A stretch of DNA of 64,000 bases. Origin: Gadus chalcogrammus. Lineage: Eukaryota; Chordata; Actinopteri; Gadiformes; Gadidae. The position numbers were made by a program, and so were the translations under genes. Under the pieces are notes generated by a model. It was not told where the DNA came from. It searched no databases and saw nothing but the letters and a program-made list of their open reading frames with translations. The stretch spans positions 7,999,601-8,063,600 of the forward strand of contig NC_079414.1 in the NCBI RefSeq assembly GCF_026213295.1. Direction: 5' to 3'. Shown here in pieces: positions 1-14,789 of this stretch; positions within the stretch are counted from its first letter, which is position 1, and every line of letters starts with the position of its first letter.

Positions 1-639
1 AAATATGATATGTATGTGTGTGTGTGTTCTACACTGCTGTAAGGCACATGCACGCTCGGGAAAGAGGGCTGCTGCTTGTACGCACTCAAACCAAGCATTT
101 GTACTCATACACACAACAAAGTTACCAATAAAAAGAAGTTCAGGCACTCATTTTTTAAGATCTTTTTTATTTTTGATTCACATATTATTCACAAAGTATA
201 TTTAAGGAATCCAAAAATAAGTTTTAGATGCTTTTCCATTTTTTTTAATAATTGGCCGATTTAATCGTAATCAGAATTTTTCTCTGAAAATAATCGGCAT
301 CGGCCCTCCAAAATCAATACCGGTCGGGCCCTAATCTCGATATCTTCAAGCAGAATATCGATAAAAGATATAATATCGCTATTTGTTGACGCAACAATAT
401 CATAGTTGCCGTTGCCGAGCTCCAACTCGTCCTCTACATCGGTGGCGCCGCTGTGCTCTCATTTCCAGCCTGCCTGCGTCGCTGTGCTCGTTAACCTGCC
501 TTGCTGATGGGGGGGGAGTGGGGAGTTACCGTGGAGTTACCGTTATTACTATAGCCTACATACCTACTGTTTGGATTTACCGTTACTATTCCTACCGTTC
601 GGATTTGAATACAGTTTGATGGTTGAATAAACCGTGGAC

Positions 640-860
640 TAGACACTGCCTCCGCCTCGTATTTGAGAACATTACAATATTATATATAATATCACGGCCA
701 AAAGCTGGGGGCGCCTCCGGAATATTATGAATCTTATTATGTATTAATCATAATTATATTATCAATTATATTATTCTCCAACGTCTCTGGTTCTTCCACT
801 TCGTCATCAATCTGAATCACAGAATTGAATGGCGACATGGAGCGACACCGGCCGGAGCTG
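640..860 (-). mobile_element. Fragment related to the 53-kb duplicated unit
   Basis: On the minus strand this segment reads cagattgatgacgaagtgg, then aagaaccagagacgttggag, followed by an AT-rich stretch and ggaggcgcccccagcttttg, gccgtgatatta. The same order of strings occurs on the plus strand at 53205-53320 and 53735-53850. The reading frame gives QIDDEVEEPETLEN here and QIDVEVEEPETSEN there, so the shared part may once have coded. The family is not identified; a non-autonomous DNA transposon is the likely explanation. Confidence 0.45.
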
Positions 861-2035
861 AGCTCCTCCGGAGCGGACCCCCGCCGGACCCTCCAGCGGG
901 TGTCCGGGAGTCCGGAATCAATTTGGGACAATTGCTGTACTGCCTTTATCTGAATAAAAAATAATTAATTTCGAGGCAGCTGCTGCAAGTGATGGAAGAG
1001 GTCGGTCGTAGGTACTCGACCCTTTAGTTGCGACAGATTTGAAGCACTCTCTGCAAAAAACCTGATTCTGTCATTCGTCAGACACCTTGTACCCAAAACA
1101 TTTCCGAACTGTGGAGCCATTTGTCTTCTGCTAACATACAAGCTCCTCTGCGCCGCGTTTGCCGGCGGACTCCATGTTTCTCCCAGCCCTACATACAACC
1201 TTGTTCTCTCTCTGATAGATGAAATGACCTAACATTCTCCAGTTCATTATGGAGATGAATGACCAGCAGGGACAAAGACAGAGCAGAGAGAGATGTTGAG
1301 AGGCAAGGGGAGGAGGAGGAGAAGAAGGAAGAGGAAGAGATTAGACAGAAAGAGATGCGAGTGGCGAGCACAAGAGGAAGGGCTGGTCAATAAAGCCTGA
1401 CTAGCCAGTAGACTAGGTTGACCTAGGTACACAGAGGAGAGATTCGCCTCCAAAGAATACATACATCTGCTCCGGTAGCTACACTGTTTCCATTCTGTCC
1501 CAATAACTCACGCCCAGAGAGGGGGAAAAGTAGGACACTGCCCATGATGGATAACAGCCAACATGGAGACTCTCGTTAATGCAATAGTACAACAGCGTCT
1601 CAACCAGTATCTATGGGTCCTATGGTTTAGGGACACTTCAATCTTCTAACTTTTTATAACATCGTCTCAACCCGTATCTATGGGTTTGTGGGTTTAGGAT
1701 GGTAGTTGTCATGGTAACCGGTCCAAAGACTAATTTAATACACAGAGCAGCACATACTCTTAAAGCAACAAAACAACTCAATGCATAAAAGGGATTGGCT
1801 GACTATAAAATGCTGCTAGCTATATCAACAGGTAAGCCAAAAAACAGTGGGCGTACCTGAATCCTAATAACAAATGAGTCAGGACTAATTAACTCAAAGT
1901 TTGATCACAGTACTGCTTACTGTTCCTTGTAACAACTGTGTGTATGTCATCTGTTTGTGTAATAGTGTGGGCGTAAGTGAGGATTAAGTAGAAAATTATA
2001 CAATCACATGGCACACACACTCACCCCCACACTCA

Positions 2036-2164
<129 letters not shown>

Positions 2165-3383
2165 CACACTACACACTACACACAACATACACGCACACAT
2201 ACCAACATACCTTCCAAAGGCAGTGCTGGAGATTTTCCGATTGGGGCTACAATAGACAAAAAAACAAAGAAATTATCATCATTTAAGTAAATGACTAAAT
2301 AGCAGGTAAAATACTCGCGACATGTTTAGCTGCAACCAAACACATTCCTGGAGCAGCACTCTGATGGCAATGTCTATATATCTTGCAATGTAATAACAGA
2401 ATCCGTCCACAAGTTCCTTTTCCTTTTCATAGTCTGCTTCTACTAACTCTAGCTTCATCTTCCTATACCTTTTTTCTGTACTTTTCAAACCACTTTGCTT
2501 CATTCCTAAGGGAACGAGGTGTGATCAGTGCGACTCGGTTTGGTCCAACAGCTCTGCTACCTCAGGGGGAAACTCTGTCCCACCGTCTCCTGGGTGATAC
2601 AAGTCATCCTACGTATTCTGTTCTTCACTCATGCTGACATGTTTCTGAACATGAATTCTGTGAAAGGAAGTCCACGTAAGCTACAGTTTAAAATGTGGTT
2701 AAGGTAAGGGTTTCTATGATTAACAGACAACCATAATATTGCACTATAGTTTCATTTCGGATTCAAATAAAATCTGTTTTGTCAGAGCCCAGTATTGATT
2801 AGATATTTATTTTGTAGTCTGTTTATATGCAATAAACAGTACAATAAACACACACACCACAGAGAGGTAATATCAACACTACCTTTCTTTTATTTCTTTT
2901 TAAATGGATGGAGATAATTTCGCTGCAATATAGCAGTGTATTCTTTTTTTACACATCCAATTTAGAAAAATTCTGGTATAGTACTGTTACATAAAGTGGA
3001 TACTGAGGTACATATTGTTAAGCATGCGTGTGTGGGAGAGAGTGAGCTTCTCTATTGCCGACCAGCATGGATAACACGGCTAAGAATAGTCGGCTCTGAC
3101 AATGGTTAAAGCTGTCAGAGGACTGACGCGCTAGTTTCAAATCTAGACGTTAGATAACACCCTGGATTTATTCTGCATCCAGGTTGACCTTATCCAACAC
3201 CTCAAATAAAGTAAAACCGTATGCCCTGTATAAAAACTGTCGTCCTGTCTGTGTCAAATACAGCATAGTCTACATGCAAGTGTGTACCACATACATGCAT
3301 GTTTGCACACAGATACAAACATGTGTGTACACACATGCATTCAAGTGTGTACACACATGCATGCCAGTGTGTATGGTTTGTAC

Positions 3384-3518
3384 CTGTTGGATTTTAGGTT
3401 CTTCAGCCTTGCATCCAGGTCGTTCAGCAGGTTGACCTTCTTGCAGCACTGGGAGCAGTAGACGTCCATCTGGTCTCCCGGGCACAGGTGACGCACCTTG
3501 CGAGGAGTTTGGCCCGCA
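3384..3518 (-). CDS. rab11fip4: RAB11FIP4-like, coding exon 6 (CSQCCKK block)
   Basis: Acceptor TGTGTACAG, 135 bases, donor AACAG|GTACAA. The peptide reads SAGQTPRKVRHLCPG, DQMDVYCSQCCKKVNLLNDL and DARLKNLKSN, against human SAGQTPRKMRH, LDVYCSQCCKKINLLNDLEARLKNLKAN. The CxxCC cluster is invariant in FIP4. Splicing leaves phase 2, so a further exon must follow to the left. None could be recognised between 1 and 3383, so the remaining exons (coiled coil, Rab11-binding domain) are placed outside the window. Confidence 0.9.
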
Positions 3519-4406
3519 CTGTACACATAAAACATAGCCGCACAAAAATAATGACGCAACCATACCATCACAGACACACAACACAAATAAGAAAACATGA
3601 ATTCACCTATTAGGATAAATTGCTTAAGATCTCAGGTACTATTGGCCTATAGTACCTATATAGTTAACCTCAAGCATTTTCCCAAGGGTAAACTGAAGCA
3701 GCAAAACCTCCAGCATCTTGGTGACAATAACCCATGGAACGAGGTCCAGGCCCCCAGTGAGTGAGCTTTAAACTCATTAGATCCTGCTGTTTATCCTGAC
3801 TCTTCGTCAGGAGGGGTTTCAGGCCTAGAGAGCCCCATACATATTCATTAGCGAAACCATGTGTAAGAGGATTAGCTCTCCTCGTCTCCCTGGAATGGCC
3901 TGACTGCATCGCGTCCCTGCTCTGCATACCAACCACACAGGACTTAAAAAGAACACAGGGAGAACCGCCTCGGCTGGGCGGTTGGAACCCAAGGGCGCTC
4001 GTGTAACTGGAGCTCACCTATTGGCCGTATTAATAGGAATGCAGTTTCAGACTCTTAAGGTCTAGTTTTATAAATGTTAGAGGTCCAGCTTAATGGTCTT
4101 AAAGAGCTTACTATTCAACTAAGTTAACTAACTAAGTACTAAAGCCATCTCTCTCTCTCGCTCTTTCTCTCTCAGATGAATAGAGTGTAAATGTTAGCAG
4201 TCAGCATGTTATCGAGTTTGTCTGGCTACTTCTCTCGCCTCCACATTCTCAAAGTCATGATCACATCTTTGCTTGTGTACACCTCCATACTCGAAAATGA
4301 CAAAAAACAAGAAACATTGTGGTCATAATTCAATCAATAGCGAAATATTCAGAGTATATTGCTTTGAAACCCAGTGCGTGCGTGTCTCTTTCCCTCTCTC
4401 TCCCAC
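3519..4406 (-). other. Intron 5 of the RAB11FIP4-like gene
   Basis: An 888-base intron between exons 5 and 6. No repeat array beyond a short ct-rich tract near 4150-4175, and no recognisable mobile element. The stretch 3670-4017 is open on the minus strand but shows no family resemblance. Confidence 0.55.
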
Positions 4407-4592
4407 CTGGAAGGGACAGAGGATCCCAGGTCGGAGTAGATGTGGGTGCGGCTCTCGTCTTCAGCGCTGGGGCTGCTGGGAGTGTAGTCTGGCTCTTCCC
4501 CCACGCCGTAGTCCTCAAACTGCTCCTCGTACAGAGAGGCAGAGGACCGGGTCGACAGGTCAGAGGTCACTGAAGTGCTGGTGTTACCTCGC
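4407..4592 (-). CDS. rab11fip4: RAB11FIP4-like, coding exon 5 (EEQFEDYG block)
   Basis: The TTCTTTCAG acceptor is followed by 186 bases ending at TTCCAG|GTGGGA. The encoded peptide reads RGNTSTSVTSDLSTRSSAS, then LYEEQFEDYGVGEEPDYTPS, and ends ESRTHIYSDLGSSVPS. It matches the human FIP4 order TTSDLSTHS, NEEQFEDYGEGDD, SPCPDDETRTNVYSDLGSSV almost residue by residue. This exon distinguishes FIP4 from FIP3. Phase 2 in and phase 2 out. Confidence 0.9.
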
Positions 4593-4912
4593 CTGAAAGA
4601 AGACACAAACACACAGCAGCAGTATGAGTGGTGAAAAGGTAGTCTTTTAACCCAAATATCAAAACATTTCAAATGTTCTGTTCCTGTATTTAAATCATTC
4701 TGTCAGAGTTTCAGCATGGTACTGAGATATATTTGATTAACTTGATTCATATCACTTTCATTGCCATATGAATGAGTCCATTAATCTACATATTTGTTAA
4801 TCATTTAATCAAATTTATTTTATTTTAATTTCTACTTGATAACGTCCTGCTATATTGGTGTTTATCTAAGACAGAAGCAGCGCCTCGGCCCCCTGCAGAG
4901 CCCCTGACTCAC

Positions 4913-5142
4913 TTGTGCGTGGGGATGAAGAGCTCCCCCAGGGAGTCCTCCTTGTCCCCCGGCCGGGCCGGCCCCTCGGAGCTGTCTGACCCCTGGGTGC
5001 TCCCCACCGCGCTGTCCCTGTCCGACTCCCTCTCCTCCTCCAGCTCCTCCTCGTCCCGGGAGCAGAGCCGACCCTCTGTGGCGGTGTCAGCACTGGCCCG
5101 CGTGCACATGATGATGGGACGCGCCCGCGACTCCTCACCGCA
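4913..5142 (-). CDS. rab11fip4: RAB11FIP4-like, coding exon 4 (acidic/serine linker)
   Basis: A TCTTGGACAG acceptor opens in phase 0 with CGEESRARPII. About 76 codons follow, ending at CACAA|GTGAGT (phase 2). The middle is very acidic (RDEEELEEERESDRDSAVG) and the end, DKEDSLGELFIPTHK, corresponds to the human FIP4 stretch KDGGLGGLFLPEDK. It is disordered linker between the EF-hands and the conserved central block. Local GC is much higher than in the flanking introns, as expected for a coding island. Confidence 0.75.
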
Positions 5143-5588
5143 CTGTCCAAGAGGAAGGGGAGGAGGGATAGCAATGATCATGAAGGCTCACAGTAACAAA
5201 CAACCAAGCAGCAGGACAAAGCAGGTCGTGAACTCAGAGAGTAGATACCTCAAGTCAGGCTCCATATTGCCTTCCATTAAAACAATATCAATGCAGCCTG
5301 ACGCAAGCAGAATATGACCTTAACTCAGACTGACCAAACAGCTGGAAGACACAGCGGGGAAAGGGGAGATGAGGAGAACAGGGGGAAACGGGGGGGGAAA
5401 TCAGAGGAGGAGAGATTAGGGGGAGACAGACCTAAAATACGGTCCGATTTGAGAACTTGCTCTAAATTGCTCCCTACCAGTAAAATGAACAGGTTTTTTT
5501 TTTGAGTGATCTTTACATGATTATTACCATATTCTTCCAACCACAGCATACAATGAAGTTGTGTTTTTTTCAATTAGTCTGTTTCAAG

Positions 5589-5760
5589 TAGTGCTGGGGG
5601 ATTCTGCCCAAAAAGAATCTATGAATAACAAATATGTATGTTTTTAAAGTTTTTTTTCATTCTTTTATTATTTTCAATAAACTATTTTATTTTTTAAAAA
5701 ATCGTCCTAAACCATTCATTTGAATTACGATTAGAAATCTTTTAATCGGCCAGCTCTAGT
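5589..5760. mobile_element. Short foldback MITE (hAT-like)
   Basis: The left end tagtgctgggggatt and the inverted right end (aatcggccagctctagt) form imperfect terminal inverted repeats around an AT-rich core of about 170 bases. The end sequence resembles the common vertebrate MITE motif TAGTGCTGGGCGATT. There is no coding capacity. Confidence 0.55.
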
Positions 5761-5877
5761 TTCAACCTCTTTGAATTTGACTGTGCACCGGCACAGACTT
5801 ACATGCAACGTTGTAGTCATAGGATGTAGTCATGTCATCTGACAATCTGAACAGAACAGCATCCTCCACCAGCTTCG

Positions 5878-6006
<129 letters not shown>

Positions 6007-6667
6007 TGAGATTGTGGCGAGAAAGTGAAAATGAGAAAGGAAATGAGGGGGATTGGGCGGGCATAAATATATCCGGCAAACATAACAAAACAACCAAACG
6101 CACCTTCAAAACCTAGCCACGTTTTCTCTCTTTAACTTTCCACTTGACATACACTCAATGGTGTAGTCATAGGATGTCACCTGACAAGGTGACAAGCCAT
6201 CTGAACAACAGAACAGCATCAGCTTCAAGTGAGAGAGCGAGAGAGAAAGATGTAAGGAATCACTTTGAGGTGTGCCTGACACTCATGAGTTGCTCTGACG
6301 AGCATGCAAACAACGTGTGTGTGTGTGTGCAGGACGTGTCTGTGTTCATTACCAGTTGTTTAAAAGAAGAGTGCATACATTTGTGCGTTCATGTGCACCC
6401 ATCCAAAGTTTGTATGTAATCATGCATTTTCATGTTTAGGTGCTGTGCAATTACAGGTTCGCTCGACCTCAGAGTGGAGACCGCTGCTGGTTTCAAGGGA
6501 ATCCCTTGGTGTAATGACTGGCATCCCAGACAACACCGTGGCTCTGTAATGTTGGCTCCTAAAAGCACAAGCACAGCTAGACGGTTGCCCTCTGAGGTGT
6601 TGTTGGCTGTGTAGTACAAGTGGTTTGTTTGCTGCCGTCTGCTCCTCTCAATTTATACACCTTGTCA

Positions 6668-6790
6668 CTAGAGCCCTGGTGATATATAGGCTGGCCAATT
6701 TTATCGGCCGATATTGGCCAATCACAGATATCACGTATCGGCGTATAGGTTTGCCGATATGCGCCGATATGACAAGGTGTCGATTTATGA
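6668..6790. mobile_element. Degenerate hAT-type MITE fragment
   Basis: Begins tagagccctggtgatatata and contains several copies of the tatcggccgatat motif (atcggccgatattggccaat, gcgccgatatgac). This is typical of decayed non-autonomous hAT elements of fish. The matching right end is not clear. Confidence 0.45.
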
Positions 6791-7024
6791 ATGTATTGAG
6801 CTCTTTATAAATCCTCTCACGTCGTTGTTGAAACTCTAAATGCTTTAACTGAGCACATCCACGTAAACACTCCCAACAATAACAGTTTGACATCATGTTC
6901 TGTCTGAAATTAAGTAGCTCCTCCCCATACTACAGGTTTTTGGTTCCTTTAGCTCATGGTTTTAATGCCATGTTGCTGGAGGGTGAGCAGCAAATCCCAA
7001 GGAGCTGCTCTACCCCCACGATAC

Positions 7025-7027
<3 letters not shown>

Positions 7028-7056
<29 letters not shown>
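7028..7056. repeat. (TA)n microsatellite
   Basis: A 29-base TA run directly before the candidate solo LTR. Confidence 0.9.
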
Positions 7057-7621
<565 letters not shown>

Positions 7622-8676
7622 CAACTCCTTATATCCAGTATCGGTCGGGCTCTACCTGCCACCTCAAGACACTTCGTTTGAGGCAATCTCTTCTAGGTTG
7701 TTCCTCTCCTGTTCTAAACAATGTGTTTTCTATCTGAAGTGGATTAGTAGGTGGCAATACTTAAATACGGCAAACCAGACTTATAGCGCAACACCCTAGA
7801 ACACCCTAGAATTCTCATACGTCACAAACTCGTCACATACACACAACTCAATATGCAGTGAAGGGCGGATGATAACAGCGGGAGGTTGAGAATAATGAAA
7901 ACAATTATGTAGTCGCCGTTACTTTATCGTACAATATGTCCAATAAAGACAGAGGCGGGTACCAAAATCCGACAATTTCAAGATAATATATTCTTCTTCT
8001 GAACAATTGTTTACTGTTGACCTTCAGATGTAGATCCTTTACAGTAAATAAACACAACACGTTAACTTCAAGAGTCTTTTAGTAGGATCACGTAGCGGGG
8101 GGTCTGGGCCCGGGGAGGGAGGGTAGGGGGTGGGTGGGCTTGTCACCACCCACCCTTGGAATTTTTCATTTTTTGTTCTGTCTCGTAATTTTGTCTCGTA
8201 ATTTAGCTCATTAAAAAAAATAAGTATAAAAAAAAAATAAAGCATGTTAAATGTAGATGCATGTTTGTTGGTACTGTAGTTCAGTGCACTGTGTGTGCAG
8301 TGACCCGCTCATGTACAGTAGCCGTGTGTCCTGTTGAACTCTCTCGGCCCTACCCTCTGCTGTGTTTACACAGGAGCCGGTCTACGCAGGCACCAAGCAC
8401 TATTTGCATCGGCTGCAGTGACGTTGGCCGTAGATCACAGCTGATGACCTTCCCAAAGTATCCGGGCAGAAAGGGTTCAGGCAACACAGAAATGTGTCCT
8501 TTCCTCAAATTAACACTTATATGGCACCAAATAGGTGGTAATATGATCTCTATCGTTTCTATTATTAGCTAACAAAGAGTATTTTCAACTGTATTTTCCA
8601 TTATAGTCTTTACATCCATCACAGTTTAATTTGCTGTTGTCCTACTTGAAACCACTTCTGCACTGTGACGCACGCA

Positions 8677-8793
<117 letters not shown>

Positions 8794-11341
8794 ATAACTA
8801 TCTATCTATAGGTAATCAAATGTACATGGTGTATTATGTATTGTAGTAATAGTACATTAATAGTGTAAATGTACATAGTGTATTAACTATTGTTTTAATA
8901 GTGTTTCTCTATAACAATATAGCAATAATATAGTAAATGTTCATAGTGAATAATATATTGTTGGAGTAGTGTAGTTACATTGTTAACGTCCTTAGTGTAA
9001 CATGAATTGTATTAACAGTGTATTAATAGAGTTAATGTACATACTATAATGTATCATGTATTAATAGTGCAATAATAGTGTTAATAAATAGTTTCTTACA
9101 TATATTGTATTAAACGTTTATCAATCAATTTTGTATCATGCATTGTATGAATACTGTAAATGTACACATTCATTTTCTTTGATTACGATTTGCTGTAGTG
9201 TTGAAACTCAAAATATTTACCAATATGTTGTGTGTTATGTCCCAATTACTGAGAAATTACAACAATGAAAAAGAATGAAACACAAAGCAATTTGTTTGTT
9301 GCTTTTTCAGGAACAGGAAGTATGCTTTCATCACCATGCTCATGTTTTTGTCTGTTGGAGTAACAAACAAAAAGATACAGAGAGAGGGTGATACAAACAC
9401 AGAAACACAGACAAAGACACATACACAGACACAGACACAGAGATAAAGAGATACAGACAGAGATTTGTTTGAATTTATTTGCCTGTTGCCACCGTACCTG
9501 CCAGCCAAACTCTCTTGGGCTAAGTTCCTCTACTGATTCCCCAAAAAGTATGTAGTTGTTGCAGAGGCACAGAAGGTATTCTTAGAAAACAGGAAATGTC
9601 CAAAGAGTCTTCACACGCACACAGAATCTTTGAACAATGTTAAAACAACAGCAATATTAAACTACTGCAGAGAACTTGACAAATTTGAAAAAATAAACTG
9701 CTCGGAAACTCATTCAAATGCTTGTACATTGTACATACTCCCCCCCACACCACACACACACCTCATTATATTGTTCTAAAAAAGGGACTGTCCCGACACA
9801 TATTTTATCACCCTGAACAACAACAATATTGGAAAGGCGGATAATGGGACTCTCCCTCCTTCCCCCTCCTGTCCCTGCCTTAGCCTGTCTGAGGGGCAGA
9901 GGGTCAATACACTTTTACTGCTGAGCAAATCATTAACCTGCCCATGTGCTGTGGGCAGAGCATTATGTGGACGGACGTGCATTTCAAGGCCCTATCGATT
10001 CACGTTTAGGAGGATAGAGAAGGAGCCGGCTGTAGGTCTCACCATGACTTGGCAGTAGAGTGAAACAAAGCAGAGGCTCTCAGATTGCTCTCATGAATAT
10101 AAAATATAATATAAATAAAGCATTGCACCCAGGAACTTTGAGCAGACAGCCGATATGCGATTGAAGATGACTCATGCCCAATGAGCTGGTGTTCAGCATT
10201 CGTTCATGTTTGATTAAAAATATAGGGATATGCCAAGATATCTGTACATTAGCATTTACCCGTCTTACCCAGATTCAGACGAGTTGTGTAATTCCAAATC
10301 CCATTAAAAGTCCAGGAGGAAGGTTTGGTGGGTTAGCATTTGCTTTTCTGATAGCTACTTCCAGTGACTAGCATTTACATGCACACAAAAATATTGTGAT
10401 TATTAGGCTATCTGTAATAGGCCACTGCCTCAATAATACAGCCGCTGCTTCTGGCTGGGCCGTCTATGAGGAGGACAACCTCTCAGCATTAAGAAAATAG
10501 TGAAAATAGTGCCAAACTATCGGTGTGTTTGTGGCTAACGGAATGTGGTTAACTCAAATTCAACGACGAGAACTCACCTCATTCAACGACACGAATTCAC
10601 CTCATTGAACAACGTGAATTTGCCACATTCAACGATAAAAATTTGCCTCATTCAACAACGTGAATTCCACTCATTCTTTGGTTCGCTCAAGTTAATTTTT
10701 TCACTTGATGCTGAAACCCTAGTGCAATTCCCCGCCACACACACACACCATGAGTGTAGTAAAGAAAGGGAGCAGGAGAAAAGAAGAGATAATGTCATCA
10801 CTCAAGGTAATAGGCTTGACTCCGAGGCATTATCCCGTTCATCGCCCCTCGACATTTCTCACTTGCTTCGTCTCTACCATCGGTTAACATCATCCATTCT
10901 TCTCCCAACACGATTCTCACTTTGCTCAGTTTTGTCTGTCTGTCTGACTACATCCTAATTTTATATTCAGTCAGGCTACTGTGAAAAATCCCTGCTTATG
11001 GAAACCCAGCTACTCTTCCGACGCAACACACACATCAAAGACACACACACACCACAACCAAAGAACTAATGACTCATCGTGTATCGTCACTTTGTGAGGC
11101 AAGAGTGTGGATACGAGAGCTTTGCCAACACAAGGGACATTCAGCCTCCCTACTGAAACTGCCCTGTGTGAGAACAACCTCAGCCTCCACGCTCCTCCCT
11201 CTCCATTCAGCTCCAAGGAACACACTGGCACACATTGAAACCCCTTCAGCGCAGGTGTACCAACCAACAGGATTCTGTACACACACATAAGACAGACACA
11301 CACACACACACCATGCTATCTTACCCGTAAGGCAGACATAG

Positions 11342-11491
<150 letters not shown>

Positions 11492-11901
11492 GCCTCCAAC
11501 TAATGCCCAGGGGGAGCAGGTAACTGCTTGGGTTACAAGGAATGTAGTCCGGGAACAGAGGACAATGTAGGGAGGAGAAGGGTACTGGAGACACTTGGAA
11601 CATTGTAAAGGGAACGCACACCACAGCCACGTCCAAACGCACACAGCGTTCATTCGTTTTACTGACGCAATGGTCAGTAAAATGTAGTTCTAAATGGAAG
11701 ACAAGAACCATGAAGAACAGGCCCAACCGTTGCTGGTGTCAGAGAACATAATGATACGCACAAACTGTTGGAGCACAAGAGACATACATCCTTTTAATGT
11801 GAGCATGCGCGAGTTACTTTGCCATTGGTGTATTTCTTAAGTTTCTTCCTTTGTAAGAACACACAGACAGCCAGGGGATCTGATGAAAAAGGTAATCTAA
11901 C

Positions 11902-11908
<7 letters not shown>

Positions 11909-11995
<87 letters not shown>
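11909..11995. repeat. (GT)n microsatellite
   Basis: About 87 bases of GT. The flank string gtgtgtgcgtgatcc recurs after the array near 12060. Confidence 0.97.
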
Positions 11996-11996
<1 letters not shown>

Positions 11997-13454
11997 TCCT
12001 TCCATTTTGGGACACTGCAATTGATAATATTTGGAAAAATAAAACAGCTACAATGTGTTTGTGTGTGCGTGATCCTTTGGGAAATGTAATCCTATACAAC
12101 TGTGATACTATCTTAGAAAGATAAAAAAAAACTAAACAATATTTGCGTGTGCGTACGCATGAGAACGCAAATGAGGGAGAAAGACAACACGTGTGTGTGA
12201 TAATCCTGTACTAAGTGCAGTTGTTAGCTGACAGTGTCACGCCCAACACAGACTATGCGTGATTGCCTGCGTGTTATTGCATGCATGTTATTGTTATGTA
12301 CCATTCAACGACTGTGTCTGTTGGTTAATCCCTTGGTCCCTTAGGTTTCACCCACCTGTTCCAACTATGAGCAACGAGTGTGGAGCAACTGATCGTGTTT
12401 AACCAGCCACACCGTTTAGCCTGCTGCTTCTTACCAAAACAAGGAAGCCGCAGAGAACTCACATGAGTCACAAATGCACAATCTATTTAGATGAGGATAT
12501 TTCCTCTCATTATTGCCATCGCTGAGATGATCAGATTATGTGGAACCATGCATATAGAATTAGCATTAACCCCAACAGAGACCCTTTTGACAATGCTCTC
12601 CCATAAACTCCCCGAGGATTGTGTGTGGAATCAACTTCTGACCATTCAAATAATCTCAATGTTCTCGCCTCGACCGACGCTTCGCTGTTGTCCTCTTGAA
12701 CCGACGAGCCCCCCCACCCCCTCTCCTGTGTGTTTGTCAGCAGCTCCATTGTGTGTGTGCTGGAGGGTGGGCCGGCTGTGGGTGAGAGCAGTGTGGCGGC
12801 GGCCGCGGTCGGGGCAGACACTCAGCAGGTGGTCTGACCCCCGTTCCACTACAGCTGCCTGACCCCGCTGGCTTGAGAAAAGGCTCCCACAGTTCAGTCC
12901 TAATCATGCTTCCACTGCTATGGGCCCAGTGCTAAATGTTCTGTCTTGGGGAGAATTCCCTCATATCAAAGAAAAACTAATAATGATCAAATGAGAACCT
13001 TGTGTCCCTTGTGCACACAAATGTGGATTTTCAAGGTAGATAACGAGTCCATACGCTCCAAGTAAAGAAAATATACTTCTTCATTCATAGAACCCAAACA
13101 CACAATCTTTTCAGCAAGCAGGGGGGAGTATTGTGCGATGAAAATAACTACTCAACCTTTTATTTTCTTTCCATCATTTAGAGAACCAACCTGTTGCACA
13201 GGGACCGAGCAGCGTGCGAGAGTTGGTAGTGCTGTGGATTATACTTCATTCATCTAGACCAGCTCAGCACGGATAATCGAGTTATTGTAGACCTACTTAT
13301 CCACCACACGGTACCCATATCAAATGACCCGGGCCAATCTGGAAACACAAAAACTGAGGTTTAACAATAGGCAGGAATGCTCTTAAAGGAGTTCAGTTGC
13401 GGAAAAATAGAAGTGTCTATTTCCTTTTAAAGACCTAGTGCAGCTTAATCTTAT

Positions 13455-13600
13455 TATTAGGGCTGAGTATTGCCAGGTACCTCACAATTCAATTCAATTT
13501 GATTCTTTAGGTGTTCATTCGATTCGATTCGATATTGATCCAATTGCTTCGATATCGATTCAATAATACGTGCAGATGACAAAAAAAGACCTAAATATTA
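13455..13600. mobile_element. Degenerate MITE fragment
   Basis: Starts ttagggctgagtattgccag and contains repeated gattcgattcga and gatatcgattca strings, resembling decayed fish hAT-type MITEs with agggctgggtattg ends. The right terminus is not seen. Confidence 0.35.
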
Positions 13601-14701
13601 TTTAGAATGAACCAGTTCATAATGAATTAACCATTTCATTGTGCTTTTACTATCAAAAAGGGAACACACCATTGTATAGTATTGTTCCTGGGCTAAACTT
13701 GCAGCATAAAAGTAATAATCATAACATGGACAAATGTAAAAGGGCATGTACATTTAGGCATACTCGCTTCTAGATTACAATGACTGGGTATGCTTTTTAT
13801 TTTATTTTATTATTATAAATTTTCTTTGCAAACATTTAAAAGAGGAAAGTTGGAAATAACGAGCATAACTTGGTCTTTACACTCAAGATAATTGTATTAT
13901 ACTGGAAAATTGTACAGGAAGAAACGCTTAGAAAACAAATGGGGCTACAGAAATAGCCAGCTCAGAGTTTCCTCATCATCACCATGGCACCTGTTTTATG
14001 TACAAAAGGATGAAGGGTGGACACAAACCCAGTTTAAAGTCCATGAGAATATTGTGGCTGTTCACAATGTGCTGTCCTGTAATACAACCAATCCAAGTCT
14101 TTGTTGTCATCCTTCCCATAAATGGTTGAAGTTTCCGTCTGGTTCAGTCACAGTTCACAGTCACAGCCCCATTTTTACTTTACTTACTTAAATTGACACT
14201 CACACACACACGCACGCACACACAAAAGATCATTCTATATGAAATTGAAAGATTCTGAATAGATATTTCGAATAGTAAATTTGTCCTCGTCTTTTCGTAC
14301 AATCTGCACCTTAAATGTTCCAGACACGATAAGAAGCATAGTCAAAGTACAGAATTTGTATTCACTATTTGTACCAAACACAGTCAGAAGCAAACATAGC
14401 CCAGTGCCACAGAGAATAGTGCGCTCACCTCAGTCCAGTTGTTGTAAGAAGACCAACACTAGCCGGTTTGCTCTCCCTCTCTCTATATATCTCGCCCTTA
14501 GCAGGTTCCCCAAGCATTGCTTTGCTCTCCGTGTCTCAGTGCCTCTCCCCTCACATGCCCTGCGTCATTCTCTGGTGGTACACTATATGTCAGCCTTGCT
14601 CTCTCCAACCGGGCTCCTAATTAATCCCATTACCGTCAGGGAGATGTTGAACCGAAACAGAACTGTCCGCATGGGCCGAGAAACGACGAGGTAGAGAGAT
14701 C

Positions 14702-14789
14702 ACAGAGACAGAGACAGAGAGAGACAGAGACAGAGACAGAGACAGAGACAGAGACAGAGACAGAGACAGAGACAGAGACAGAGACAGAG
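14702..14789. repeat. (GACAGA)n microsatellite
   Basis: About 14 copies of a 6-base unit, with a related degenerate GA/GACAGA tract at about 15386-15435. Confidence 0.95.

Noticed and set aside
3670..4017. Minus-strand 115-codon open frame as an extra RAB11FIP4 exon
   Set aside because: Exons 5 and 6 already join in phase and match the human order directly, leaving no room for an insert here.
12491..12862. Overlapping open frames on both strands of about 100-120 codons
   Set aside because: No recognisable domain, no splice context in phase with either host gene; likely chance in a locally GC-rich intron segment.
14281..14694. 137-codon plus-strand open frame
   Set aside because: No start context, no motif, lies in intron between repeats; not supported.
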